Assembly: GCA_037176705.1 (NCBI GenBank)
Contig: CM073886.1
Location: 20,693,501-20,757,500, forward strand
Length of the DNA stretch: 64,000 bases
Direction: 5' to 3'
DNA from: Molossus alvarezi
Lineage: Eukaryota; Chordata; Mammalia; Chiroptera; Molossidae
The position numbers and the translations under genes are program-made. The notes beneath the pieces are model-generated. The model saw nothing but the letters and a program-made list of their open reading frames with translations, was not told the DNA's origin and made no database searches. Shown one piece after another: positions 1-25,711 of the stretch (within the stretch, counting starts at the first letter, position 1; every line of letters begins with the position of its first letter).

Positions 1-904
1 TTGTCCATGTTTAAAATCATATCTTTAGAGAAGGCCTAGAAATGAGATCGCTGGGTCAGAGCACAAAATATTGTAAGGCTCTTAACCCACATCAACATCT
101 CTTGGATTTGAAACTTCTACTCTGGATCTTGTTGTGCCAGAACCAGACATTATCTTTTTCTTCACTTTAGGAAAGTATTTGAGGCCAAGCTGGTGGGGAG
201 ATTTGGGGCCACTGGCCCTGTGTGTGTCTCACCCTGTGGTGCGGACAGCCGGCAGCCACGCCTGTGTCTGAAACCAGCAAGGCAGGGGCTGCTTTTGTTC
301 AAGGGTGTGGCTACCTGGCTGGGGGACTATCCCGCCGCCAGAGATTGTTTTGAGAAAAATTTGGCCAACATTTTAAAATGAGGCCATTTTCCATTAAAAT
401 CCATGTTTCCCTTTTCTTTTGAAATTTGGAGGCTCTGACTCCCTTGGCCTGTGTCCCTGCTCTGCAGTCACAGGGCAGGGCTGGCCCACCCTCGGACAAA
501 CAAGTGCTTCTTAGTAACAACCATTCCCCTCGCTTCCCGAGTATCAAAAGCAAGTCTGTTTAGCATCAGGCTTGCACTGTTGGTTTCCTTGCAGGGGGAA
601 ATACTTCTCTGGACCCACATCTATCAAAATTAGGGAGAGGAATCAACAGAGTCTAAGTAATGTTTCTAATATTGCTTTTCTCATACTTGGCTCATCCTGT
701 TTACTTAGCCGGCTCTCTTGTCAGCTTGCTCTCCTAAGCCCTGCCCCATCTAGAAATTCTAGAGCTGCCGCTGCAGTGTATGCCTTTTCCCCATGTTTAT
801 TTAATTAAAGTATAATTCACATGCAGTCAGATCCAGTCTTTGTAGTATGTGGCTGTGTGAGTTTTGCCAAATGCATAGTTATACAGCCACTGTCAAAATG
901 CACG

Positions 905-1375
905 CCATGTCCCTAGCAGCACTATTTGTAAGACCCAAAGAGTGGAAGCAGCCCAGGGTCCATCGACAGATGAATCCACAAAATGTGATCTATCCAAACA
1001 ATGGGATATTATGCAGCCTTAAAAAGGAAGGAAATTCTATCACACACTACAACATGGGTGAACCTGGAGGACATTATGCTAAATGAAAACAAGCCAGTCA
1101 CAAAAGGATAAATATTGCATGATTCCACTTGCATGAGGTCCCCAGAGGTGTCCAATTCAAAGAGACAGCAAGTAGAATGAATGGTGGCTGCCAGGGGCTG
1201 GGGGAAGGGGAGTTAGTGTATTATAGATATAGAGTTTCAGTTTTGCAAGATACAAGTTCTGGAGATGCACCATGGTGATGGCTACACAACAATGTGAATA
1301 TACTTAACACTCCTGAACTGCACTCTTAGAAATGGTTAAGATGGTAAATTTCATGTTATGTGTTTTTTTTACCAC
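905..1375 (+). mobile_element. L1 3' end fragment (old L1M type), sense
   Basis: Contains the conserved ORF2-end/3' UTR phrases, such as actatttgtaagacccaaag, ggacattatgctaaatgaaa, gccaggggctgggggaagg and aacaatgtgaatatacttaa. Diverged and 5' truncated. Confidence 0.8.
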
Positions 1376-1389
1376 TCTTTTTTTTTAAA

Positions 1390-2160
1390 TCCAGACAGGG
1401 TACAGTTCATCACCCCAGACATTTCCCCAGCCCATTTGTAGTCAGTCCCACCCCCGCCCCTGGCAACCATGAGCTGTTTTCTGTCCCTATAGTTTCTCCT
1501 TTTCCAGAATGTCAAATAAATGGACCCATGCTGTGGGTCGCCCTTTGATTCTGGCTTGTGTCACTCAGCACCGAGACTTGGAGCTTCTTCCATGTTCTCC
1601 TTGCCTTGTGTGTCGGTACACCACTCCTCTCTATTGCTGAGTGGTGGTCCGTGGTGTGCGGGCGCCACTGTTTATTTATCCTCTCCCCGGCGGAGGAACG
1701 TTTGGGTTGTTCCCAGGTTTGGGCAAATAAAAACAAAAGCCTCTGTAAACGTTCATGTTTGTTCATGTCTTCGTGTGGACATGCGCTTTCATTTTACTTA
1801 GGTAGACTCTAAGTGTGGCATTGCGGGGTCCCAGGGTGCATGTATGTTACACACGATAGGAAACTGCCAGATTGCCCCCCAAGTGGCTGTGTCACGTGAC
1901 CTCCCCACCAGCTGAGCATGAGAGTTCTGGGTGCCCCCACGCTCCTCAGTACTTGCTACTGTCTGTTTTTTTTTTAAATGTTTAGCCATTCTGATGGATG
2001 GATTTTTTTTAAATTATAGATTCACAGGAAATTGAAAAAAATGGTTCAGAGAGGTCCCATGCACCCTTCACCCAGTTTTCCCCAAAGGTAGCATCTTGTA
2101 TAATTGCAGTGCTATATCACAACCAAGAAATTAGCACTTCCTTTTAAACCCAGAGCAATC
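1390..2160 (-). mobile_element. L1 fragment, antisense
   Basis: Reverse-complement L1M phrases are visible, including the degraded 'gttgttcccaggtttgggca...aataaa' block near 1708-1735 and 'tgcattgcggggtc'-type block near 1818. 1990-2160 continues with a related L1 3' segment. Boundaries are approximate. Confidence 0.6.
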
Positions 2161-2330
2161 CGAGTGGGTTTCTCTAAACGTGCGGGGATGCCTGTCATTC
2201 CAGCTCTGAGCCCCCCACCCCCACCCCCACCCCCGCCTACTGGACCCCATCCCTGTGAACAGCCAGGTCGGTGGGCAGGGAGCTGGGTCAGGTCTGAGAG
2301 GTCACGGTTTGTCTCTGGGCCCCTTTGCAG

Positions 2331-16262
<13,932 letters not shown>

Positions 16263-17639
16263 AGAAGCCATTTCCACTGCGCTCTGAGAAAGCCCTGATC
16301 TCAACAGTTGTCAAATTGATTAGTTTGCCTAATTCATGTTTTCACTTAAAGTATCAGAGGAGAATGCATCAACTGAAGGGTGGTGTGTGGGAGGGGACCT
16401 TTGGGGTGGCTTGGGGGAGGGAGAGGATGGAGAGACTGGTTTTGGTTTTCCTCCCTGCAGAGCCAATGGTGCCCATTGGTTTGAGCCCCAGACAGAGTCT
16501 TAGGATGGGCTGTGAGGGTCCTGGCCATATATCTGCCCACCCTTGACCCCGACAATATCTTTGGAAGCCAGTCAAGGGAATGATCCCTGCTCCTGGGACT
16601 AGTGGCTGGGACTCCTGGGTTCCTGTCCCTCTCAAGTGCCATATTGTGTGACCGAGGATGTTGGCTCCCTCACCCTGGGCAAACATACACCCCCCATTCA
16701 ACCCCTGGAGCTCTGAGCATGCCCACGCACAGTTCAGTCAAGGACAGGGTAGGTCATATGAAGGCAAGACTGTAGGGACATTAGGACTGAGTCAGGGGGT
16801 GTGGGAAGGGGTCTCCCCACCTGCTGAAGACTTAGGCCACTCCTCCCAGTGCATCTGGGGGTTCCTTTAAACTGTGAATTCTGTCCTTGATGGGGCTTTG
16901 GAGACTCTCTGGGTGGCACCACGGATGGTCCTTACTTGCCGTCCTCCATTCCCCCAAGCTCTCTCCTTCTGTTAAATGCCAACCAAGACCTCTGGAAACA
17001 AAACTGTAGCCTAAGCAGGGGGCACACAGGGACACACGTGAGCCAAAAAAGCAGAAGCACAAGCCAGTCTTCTGGGAGCGTGAGCCCAGGGCCTGGGGCA
17101 ACAGGCACACGGTACTAAAGGCTTAACTGCACCAAGGCTAAGGCTAAGGGAACTCTGTTGAAGGCTAGGCGTGCTTGGAGCTGATAGGAGTTCACAGGCT
17201 CCTAAAAAGAGCATCCGGTGCTCCTACAGCAATGAAGGACTGTTTAGTGGGAAGATGACAAAGTCTGGCTTGTCACATCCTCTGTCCAAAAGGAAGTCAC
17301 TTCATCTCCTGATGCTTTGGTTGACCATTTGGGGAGATGAGCCTATCAAGGTTATCCATTCAGCACTTTGCTCTTTTAATAACTAATCATCCAAAGATCA
17401 CAAAGTGGTTTCTCCAGCTTCCACTCTTCAGCAGACTTGGCCACCGACCTGTGTCTCTTGAGAACAAAAGGCACTAACATGCTGAATAGCCATGGACAGA
17501 CCTGTGAGCTCCGGTCCCCTTTGCATTCCTGCAGTCAGTGCCAATCCATTGCTTTAAAGGAGTTCTGCAGTGTTCACGCTGCCAACTAAATGGAGCTGTG
17601 TGCCTCCCCCTCTCTGCGAGGTTTCACTCATTTGTATAT

Positions 17640-17980
17640 TTCTTTATTCAGGCAGTCATTCATGAAACTTGCATTAAATACCCACTCTGTCCCAGGCCCT
17701 GTACTGAGCACTAGGATTACCAACCTAAAATAAAACATGGTCCCTGCTCTTAAGGGACTCACATCCCACTGTGGACAACAGACTCTTAAACCAATCACTA
17801 AAGCTGAGTGGCAAGTGCTGTAACAGAGGTATGTACATAGGAACATCAGAATATCAGGGAGTGTCTCAATCCACCTAAGGGTCAGAGGAGGTTTCAAGGA
17901 GAAAGTGACATTTGAGCAGGGTTTTGCAGACAGACAAGGCAAGGAACAGTGCTGCAGAAAGGGAACAGCATGTGCAAAGA
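17640..17980. repeat. L2-like 3' end
   Basis: Typical block: cccactctgtcccaggccct, gtactgagcactaggattac and catggtccctgctcttaagg. It lies inside the probable ABAT 3' UTR. Confidence 0.6.
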
Positions 17981-18877
17981 CCTACCAGTTCATGGTTTCA
18001 CACCTTTGATTGGGGATCCAGATTCAACAGGCAATAGCCCAGGATTCAAGCAAGGACTTACTTAACAAGCAAAATACAAACCAAACCACAGTTCATTCAT
18101 CGGCATGAGTATGATTTCTCCCAAGAATTTTAGCACTGGATGCAAATATAAAATAAGATTCCTGGAGTCCAGGCGGTGTTTAAGCTAAGGCATAACCAGA
18201 AACTTGGCTCTCTTTGGTGGAGAGAGCGGCTCCAATCGTTTGTTCTGTCCTCAGAGGGCATCGACAGAAAAATGAAACTGCTTCATCTAGAAAGTCATTT
18301 CCAGGCTTATTCATTCCTTACTAAGAGAAGTTATTCTCGTAAAACTTTTGAAGCCATTTATCAAGTTCTTGTTGGCTCAGGGCATAAAGAGTTCCTGAGA
18401 AATCTGCTTTTGAGCATGGGGTCTGGCTGGAAAAATTTCAAGGAGAAGAATTCTCAGCAGAGCTCAAGATAGTAGGAACTTGGAAGAGGTTGGTGAAAAC
18501 TCGGGGGGGGGGGGCAGTGGACAGATTACCAAGTGGGGCAGAGCCCAGGGAGAAGTGCTTCTGTGGCCAAGGGTCTGGAAATGGGTCCATCATACATTAG
18601 TGCCATAGAGTTTAGTAAATGTCTCTAGCAAATGTCATCACTTTTACAGAAAACAAGGTCCAGTAATAGCAAGTCTTAGCACATCCTCCCTTTTATTATA
18701 AATGGGTGTTTTTTTATAATTTTTACTGACACTCAGTAACCATGCAAAATTGTGCACAGTAATGTATCTGTACCTATCTGTCTATATATTAGCTCATGGT
18801 AGAAAACCATAGCTAGGGAGCATCGCCGACGTATGCATACAAAGTGATCTTGTTTACAGTATTCTGTTGACAGTGCC

Positions 18878-18883
18878 AATAAA
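18878..18883 (+). terminator. ABAT: Candidate ABAT polyadenylation signal
   Basis: AATAAA about 2.6 kb after the ABAT stop codon, in an A/T-rich stretch. An alternative AATAAA lies at 17729-17734 inside the L2-like segment. Mapping RNA 3' ends would decide between them. Confidence 0.4.
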
Positions 18884-19063
18884 TGATAAAGAAATTAACA
18901 TGTCACAATGTAACTGATGACCATATGCACAATTCCATGAATTAAATCTGTTTTCTGTGTTAATCAGTATTGCTAAATTTAAAAAAATATATTTATAATG
19001 GAAACATCAGAGTAAGTGTGGCCTTTTTGGTTGGAAATGGTTTTAAGTAATTATTTGGCAAGT

Positions 19064-19230
19064 ATTTTTTTTAATTGATTTCAGATTTCAGAGAGAAGGA
19101 GAGAGAAAAACATTGATAGGTTGCAATATGGGCCCCCGGGATCAAACCTCGGTATGTGCCCTGACCGGGAATTGAACTCAACCCTCTGGTGCAGGGGACA
19201 ATGCTCCAAGCAAGCCACACTAGTCAGGGC
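19064..19230 (-). mobile_element. VES SINE, partial
   Basis: Minus-strand copy with gtgccctgaccgggaattga and end ccacactagtcagggc. Head intact, interior shortened. Confidence 0.85.
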
Positions 19231-20369
19231 TTGGGAAGTACTTATTAAGTACCTATTATATACCTCTTAGGGACATCTGTGGGAAACATTCTACCTGCGT
19301 TAGTCTGCGTTGGGTTTGGGAAAGCACCGTGAGGCCATTAATTTCACCAGGGTGCATCAAGGACGTACCACATGATAGGGATGGACAAGGTGTGGTCCTT
19401 ACCCTCAGTTCACCTGCTAGTGGGGCAAAGGTCACAGAAACCGCTTAAGAAAAGGAAAACCCTAGATACTAGATGCTGTCCTGCTTCTAGACCCTAAATT
19501 GGGATGGAAGTTGGGCCCCTGAGTTTCCTCTTCAAGGCTGAGCAGGCACTGCTCCAGGACTCGGAGGGGAAAGCATCCCCGATCTAGAGAATGGCTCACT
19601 GGAGGCACAAGGCATTTCTACAGTTTAGTATTGCCCATCACGAAGGGAGGGGTTCCAGAGCAGCCTGGAGAGAGGCCAAAGAAATGGGCGGGGCTCGACC
19701 CAGAGGGCCTTCGCGCTGTGTGAGGGGCGTGGGCCTTCCATGCAGCCACACAGTGATGGAGTCACTGCAGGTTTGGAGCAGGAGCATATCCCAACATGCA
19801 TTTTAGAAACACTGTCCTGAGTGTTCACCGTGACAAACAGGGAGGTGGGGAGACCAGTCGGGACACTGCCACAATCAAGAGGACCTGGTGGTCTGACTAG
19901 GGCAATGGGATGGATAGAGAGAGAAAAAGAAGCGCAGGATCAAAAACACACAGGACAGTGACTTTCAACACTGGGTGCACTTTCAAGTTATGCTGAAGAG
20001 CTTTCCAGACAATCCTAGTGCTTGAGCCCTACCCTAAACCAATTAAATCCGATTCTCTCCATGGCCGATTGAGGTGGTAAGTTGATGACTGACTGGAATC
20101 AGCAGGAAGCCCAGAAGAGAGGCTCAGTCAGTACCTGTGAGCTGGATCTCCATCCTCCTGATGTGCTGACCTGGAAGCAGGGTGGTGGGTTGTCTCACCT
20201 CAGCTCCCAGCTGTCTCCGTGGCTCTCTCACCCTATCTTTCTCACCTTAAAATGTATGGTTTGGACCACTGATTTCCAAGGTTCTCCCAGCTCAGACATC
20301 CAACATCACTATGAAACAAATGACTTGGAAGGCACTATCTACCATTAAATGTATTTATGAATTCTTACA

Positions 20370-20560
20370 CTTAGTGATAAGCATCATTTGTTGAGCATCT
20401 ACAATGTGCAAGCATATTCTGGGGCTTTGTAATGTGTTCACAACAAACCTATGAGCTAAGCATTTGTGTGCCTATTTTTAATACGAGGGAACTGAAGCTC
20501 AGAGAGGTTAGGGGAACTTGCCAAACTCACACAGCTCAGAAGCCAGGATGCACACAGACG
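20370..20560 (-). repeat. MIR element
   Basis: Minus-strand MIR: catttgttgagcatctacaa, gggaactgaagctcagagag and gccaaactcacacagctcag. Confidence 0.75.
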
Positions 20561-20849
20561 AATGAAAGATGGTGTGTGTAATCAAGTGTGTGTTTGTGTG
20601 TGCACACACGCAGTCAGCCTGGGATTGGTGGAGGGCACAGACTACCAATGACTCAACAACCTTTCTCATAGCTGGCCTGGCCACCGGCCTTGGAACATAA
20701 ACTTGAACTGGTCAGCCTGGTGCGAGATTCTACACAGTCCTAAGGCAGGTGGGTAGAAGGTACTAGAACCTCACGATCAAATACTATCTGTTAAAAACAA
20801 CCACTGATTTCTATTTTCTATACTTCTTCCCCACTCAGGAGGCAGGACA

Positions 20850-21180
20850 AGACAGTAGAATGACCCAACTCTGCTGCTTTCTAGGTAGGTGACCTTGAGC
20901 AAGTCACTTCACCCTTCAGAGCCTCATCTGCAAAATGAGGTTAATAACAGTCAGGCTAGCTAACACTTATTGAGGGCTGCCGTGGACCAAGAGGTATTGT
21001 AAGCGCTTTTCGTGTAGTAATAAGCCAGTCCCCTCAAAGCCAGTGCTTTTATTATCATTCCTTCACAGGTGAAGAAACCAAGGCACACACAGACTGCAGA
21101 ATGATCCAAGGTCATGGCTAGGAAGTGCCAGGGCTGGGATTCAAGCAGGCAGGACATCTTGCTGCAAAGCCACATGCCTC
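20850..21180. repeat. Two abutting MIR copies in opposite orientation
   Basis: 20850-20950 is sense (gtgaccttgagcaagtcact, ctgcaaaatgaggttaataa). From about 20955 to 21180 it is antisense (aacacttattgagggctgcc, gaagaaaccaaggcacacac). Confidence 0.7.
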
Positions 21181-21794
21181 GCCCACACCTGCTGCCTCAC
21201 TACTCCTAGGTACAATGGGTAGATAGGTATATATTCACTGTAACAACATACTTCTGTCACAGTGAAGTTCCTCCTCTGTAAATCTTCTTCCCAACTCAGG
21301 TAAACTCACCTGAATCCTGGAATATATTTCAACTGTTAATAAGTAAAACGGATGTTTTGTCACCGGAGTGGGTACAAACGGGGCCAGATGGTATCGGCCC
21401 TGCTTGATTAACTCTAATCAGCCAAGATTTTACAGTTGAATGCTGCAGGATCAAAACAAAGCCATAAAAGTTGGACTCTGCCTGGGGGTCAAAGGAGGAC
21501 TTCGCTTTCCATCTGGGGACTCACAAGTCCTGAAGTCGTAAAACAGCAAAAGGAAAACTCCAACCCTAGTTGTTTGAGCACTTTACCCCAGGGGGGCCCC
21601 GCCAGCAGCGAACACGCCAGATCAGTTCTGGGGAGTGCACTGAACATGGTCATTTGATGATGGGCTGGGGGGGAAGTCTGGCCCTATGATGTCTCACTTT
21701 TGGTAACCAGCGTGGGAAGGACAATAGCTTTCTGCTGTGCACAATGTGAACATCCCCAGCCAGAGCCCACCTCACCCTGGTCTGGAGGACCCTG

Positions 21795-22120
21795 TCTTAG
21801 TCAGCTCGGGCTGCTGTAACAGAGCACTGTAGGCTGGACAGCGAACGTTTTCTTCTCACAATTGTGGAGGCTGCAAGTCTACGGTCAGATTTTTGGCAAC
21901 GGCCACTTCTGGGTTATGTCCTCACATGGCCTTCCTTAGTGCATTCCGTCTCGTCCTCTTCTTACAAGGACCAGAGTTCCATTGTGAGGGCCCCACCCTA
22001 AGACCCTCATCTAACCCTAGGCACCTCCCAAAGGCCCCACCTACAAACCATCACATTGGGGGTTATGGTTTCAACAGAGGGAATGTAGGGAGGACAACTC
22101 AGTCCACAGCAGCTACCACA
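21795..22120 (+). repeat. Diverged interspersed repeat, 'GGCTG...AACAAA' family, copy 3
   Basis: Contains cttagtcagctcgggctgct, tcacaattgtggaggctgca, atgtcctcacatggccttcc and caaaggccccacctacaaac. Confidence 0.6.
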
Positions 22121-22553
22121 TGAAAATGAACATGTTACAGGCCACCCCACCACTGCATCTAAATCATATACAGCCCAAGGGTGGTCTGGAGGGGTGTGCG
22201 GTTCTCGGCAGACAGGGAGGAAAACCAGTGTACAAGGGACAAACACAGTTACATCCCACTGAAACTCTCAATGACTGAATGTTTCCTACTGTCGACTCTG
22301 CTTCCAAGTCCAGAGTGGGAGTTCATGGCTAAGAAACTCTTTACCTACAAAGCTAACGTGAGGCAGAAAGAATGGACGACTGTGCTTATCACAGCATTTT
22401 TTCTTCATTTGTTAAGACGGATGACATGCTCATTATGAAAATGTTAAATACTAGGTTATAAAGTTGAAAGTGGAAGTCTTCCTTTCCTGTCATCCACCCC
22501 CTCCCACCTCCAATCCTCTCCCCACAAGTACTGTTTACAAGTGAAATTTTTGC

Positions 22554-22762
22554 TTTTTTTTTTTTGCAGGTAGAATGGGAGGGAGAGGAAGAGAGAGAGA
22601 AACATCGATGTGAAAGGGACTCATCAAGTGGCTGCCACCTGCACAACCCAACCAGGGCCGGGGACAAACTGCAACCAAGTCATGCGCCCTTAGCAGGAAC
22701 CAAACCCAGGTCTCTCTGTACTGCAGGCTGATGCTCTAATGGCTGAGCCAAACTGGCCAGGT
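22554..22762 (-). mobile_element. VES SINE
   Basis: Minus-strand copy ending gctgagccaaactggccagg. Flanked by gaaatttttgc and caaatttttgc. Confidence 0.9.
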
Positions 22763-22792
22763 CAAATTTTTGCATTTTTTATATAAACTATT

Positions 22793-22989
22793 TTTTTATG
22801 TTTTTTAATGATTTTTTGTTTGTTTAGAGAGAGAGGAAGGGAAAGATAGAAACACTGATGTGAGATAAACATCAATCAGCTGCCTCCTGGGGATCGTGCC
22901 CACAACCCAGGCACGTGCCCTGACCGGAAATTGAACCGGAACCTCTCAGTCCATGGGCCAAGTTCTATCCAGAGCCACACATGCCGGGT
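22793..22989 (-). mobile_element. VES SINE (second subfamily)
   Basis: Minus-strand copy with ggcacgtgccctgaccggaa and end agccacacatgccgggtg, 30 bp from the previous SINE in the same orientation. Confidence 0.85.
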
Positions 22990-23109
22990 GAAATGTTTGC
23001 ATTTTTAAAAACACAGATAAGATCACACCAAACTATTGTTCTGTGATTTGTTTTTCCCACATATGCTACCCCTTGGTGACCTTTCCACATTAGTAGATAT
23101 AGCTCAACC

Positions 23110-23302
23110 TTTTTCCCCATCCCCCCACCTTTTTTAAAAATGATCTTAGAGGGAGAAACATCAATGTGAGAAACATTGGTCTTCCATACATGCCCAACTG
23201 GGAATTGAACCCACAACCTGGGTATGTGCCCTGACTGGGAATCAAACCCACCTGTTGGTGTACAGGACAATGCTCCAACCAACTAAGCCACACTGGCCAG
23301 GA
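23110..23302 (-). mobile_element. VES SINE (second subfamily)
   Basis: Minus-strand copy ending aagccacactggccagga. Flanking ctcaacct occurs on both sides (23102-23109, 23303-23310). Confidence 0.85.
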
Positions 23303-24101
23303 CTCAACCTCACTCTTTTTAAGGGCCATGTAATATCCCACAGTATAAATGTACCAACATTTTTTAAATTTTATTTTTCAATTACAGTTTACCATTTATT
23401 TAACCATGTTGCCTACTAATGGAAATTTAGTTTCTTTCCAGTCTTGTTGGTGCTACCGTTTCATTTGTTTTGCTATTAGAAACATTCAGTGAACATCCTC
23501 ATATGTATGCTTGGGTATCTCTATCACATTACTATTTCAGAATTGTTAAAGGGAGTAATCACCAGGATATCCACCACCTGAATCTAAAGACCACTTCCAT
23601 TTTCTGAAAAGCTGCTGCATAGTTTTGGGGACGAGTAAACCTCACACAATGATTTTCAAAACTTCAGGTGCCTTGGAATTACCTGGGAAGCGTAAAAATA
23701 GATGCCCAGCTTCTAAACAGAATCTACAGGGGTTGAACATAGGCAAATTTTGTTGTCTTCGTTCATGTTAATTTGAGGGTTTTTGGACATCTCCCAAGTG
23801 CTGCCCTACATGCATTGTAGAAGCCCTAACCTGATTCCCATTGTCACGTGATCTGTGATTTTAGCTCAGGAATAAAGGGATGGGTAACGTATTTGCTCTG
23901 TGTGCCCTCTGCTGGTACTGCGTGGGCAGACCATGCATGGAAGCTCTTTCATGCCAAGGCTAGTGAGAAACCAGGCTCTCACCTCCCAGTGTGGTGAGAC
24001 TTCCAGGCAGCAGCTGTCCACCCAGGCTACACCTGAGAACCACCTGAGGGGCCTAGCCATAAGCCTGGGTAACAATATTTTTAAAAATCTCTCTAGGTGA
24101 T

Positions 24102-24359
24102 GCCCTGGCCGGTTTGGCTCAGCGGTTAGAGCATCGGCCTGCGGTCCTGAGAGATCAGGGTTCGGTTCCCGCTAAGGGCGCGTACCTCGGTTGCAGTTTG
24201 TCCCCGGCCCTGGTCGGTTGTGCGGGTGACAACCACTCGATGTGTTCCTTTCACATCGATGTTTTTCTCTCTTTCTCTCTGTTCCTCTCTCTCCCTCCCA
24301 CTCTACCTGAACAAAAAATGGAAAAATGTCCTCGGGTGAGGATAAAAAAAAAAAAAAAA
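24102..24359 (+). mobile_element. VES SINE with 19-bp perfect target duplication
   Basis: Head gccctggccggtttggctca, tail tcctcgggtgaggataaaa then poly-A. AAAAATCTCTCTAGGTGAT flanks it at 24083-24101 and 24360-24378. Likely one of the youngest insertions. Confidence 0.96.
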
Positions 24360-24639
24360 AAAAATCTCTCTAGGTGATTCCACACATGGAGCCAGGGTTT
24401 GAGAACCTATCTTCAGGCAAAAATTTGGCCTAGGAACACAAAGTCCACAGAGGCATCTGACGTGAGAGCCCCTAGACCTCTGGGAAGTGATCCGTCTCGG
24501 CAGGGGTGCTGCAGGTGCTTGGATGACACTCCTGCCCCGGTGGTGCAGTTACCATCCAGCAGAACCAAACGACCCACCTCTAAGCTTCATCCCAGTCACA
24601 TTGCTGCTGGGTCCACCACACCATCACCTCTGAACTGAC

Positions 24640-24860
24640 ACTTAATGTCTGCTCTTGCCTGTTGAGTTTGTAAAGGACTTGACATTTATTGTTTATCCTC
24701 ACACCCATCCCATGAGACAGGCAGGATTTTCCATTTTACAAGTGTGAAAAACAAGGTTCAGAGCAACTCAGTTCCCTGCCCGAGGGCAGGGAGTTAAGAA
24801 TGAACAGAACCCAAGTCTTCCAACTCTGAATCCTTTGCTCCCCCGTCACACCTGTCTCCC
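24640..24860 (-). repeat. MIR element containing the TMEM186 poly(A) signal
   Basis: Minus-strand MIR: acatttattgtttatcctca, attttccattttacaagtgt and aacccaagtcttccaactct. The tttatt at 24685 comes from the MIR. Confidence 0.65.
24685..24690 (-). terminator. TMEM186: Candidate TMEM186 polyadenylation signal
   Basis: Plus-strand tttatt is AATAAA on the minus strand, about 390 bp past the TMEM186 stop. It lies inside a MIR-like segment. Placement is inferred. Confidence 0.45.
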
Positions 24861-25075
24861 CATTTTATAGTACTACAGAAACTGCTGGCCATTACCTAAT
24901 TAAATGTCATACATTAGTGCGGTAAGAATCTGCACTAAGGCCTCTTTCCTAAACTGGGTTATTGGCATCGCCTCATGGATTTCCTCACCCCAACAGACAA
25001 GTTTCCCAGGGGCCCTGCCAAAGTCTCCAGCTGTCAGATCCCCTTCTATAATCTTCTGTTGGGAGATCCAACTGT

Positions 25076-25711
25076 TCACGTGAGCATGTCCAGCACCCCG
25101 AACACCTGTGTGAAACGCTCTCTGTCCAGGATGCGTCCATAGCGCAGGGTGAGGTAGAAGGTCTGCTTCCCATTGTACTGCTGAATCCGAACGAAAAGCT
25201 CCTGGGGCCGGTCCTGGGTTTCTGTCAAAGGGATCACTTCAGCCACAGGGCAGTATGTGTCCTGCCGCCAGCCCCAGAAGGTCAGGTGGGCCACCCGCAG
25301 CATGGTGCCTGACTCATTCACATACAGGATACCCACCAGCCTCCGGAAGAAATAGCTCATCCAGTACAGCATGGCCAGGGCAAACCCAGCTATCCCACCC
25401 ATGAGACACAGGGAGTTGAAAGTCATGAGACCCTGAGAATACCAGTAAAAGCCAGGCGGCAGGGCCACCACCGTCAGGGCCGTCTGTGCCACCTTCAGCT
25501 TAGACAAGTATCCAAAAGCTCTGATAGCATCAAACCGGTAGATCATCTGGAATTTCTCTGTCTCTGTGCCTGCTGGTTTCTCCTTCGAGGTGGGTGACCT
25601 GCTCCCCACCCACCTCCTGAAATCCTGCCCATTGCAGCACTGCAGCCCATAGAGAGGCCTTCCCCACACCGCTGGCCCTGGCAACCGCGGCACAGCTCGA
25701 AGGAGTGCAGC
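25076..25711 (-). CDS. TMEM186: TMEM186 coding exon 2 (nearly the whole protein)
   Basis: 636 bp in phase 0, AALLRAVPR to stop TGA (plus-strand tca at 25076-25078). It contains both predicted membrane segments and the conserved C-terminal domain. Confidence 0.96.
   Translation of the reverse strand, partial: AALLRAVPRLPGPAVWGRPLYGLQCCNGQDFRRWVGSRSPTSKEKPAGTETEKFQMIYRFDAIRAFGYLSKLKVAQTALTVVALPPGFYWYSQGLMTFNSLCLMGGIAGFALAMLYWMSYFFRRLVGILYVNESGTMLRVAHLTFWGWRQDTYCPVAEVIPLTETQDRPQELFVRIQQYNGKQTFYLTLRYGRILDRERFTQVFGVLDMLT

Larger units (their letters stand above)
1..2330. other. ABAT: ABAT intron, mostly L1-derived
   Basis: I see no ABAT exon here. 1-800 shows nothing recognisable beyond scattered A/T-rich sequence. 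800-2160 is L1 sequence in both orientations (listed separately). A C-rich simple repeat lies at about 2211-2236. Confidence 0.7.
16263..18905 (+). other. ABAT: ABAT 3' UTR (probable extent)
   Basis: There is no further coding potential after the TAA. The long 3' UTR usual for this gene plausibly runs to the AATAAA at 18878. It includes an L2-like segment at 17640-17980, which contains an earlier AATAAA at 17729, and a run of ten G near 18504. The exact end is inferred. Confidence 0.45.
18906..24684. other. Intergenic region between ABAT and TMEM186
   Basis: No coding exon is recognised. It contains VES SINEs (19064, 22554, 22793, 23110, 24102), MIR copies (20370, 20850), one copy of the 'GGCTG' repeat (21795) and a MER20-like piece near 23640-23790. 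The two genes point toward each other here. Confidence 0.7.

Noticed and set aside
1..2330. An upstream ABAT exon in the first 2.3 kb
   Set aside because: I looked for the preceding conserved residues (GYSHPALLKL-type) in all frames and did not see them. The stretch is L1 and unassigned intron.
24102..24175. tRNA-like A and B boxes in SINE heads
   Set aside because: Part of the SINE promoter. No complete cloverleaf or functional tRNA gene is supported.
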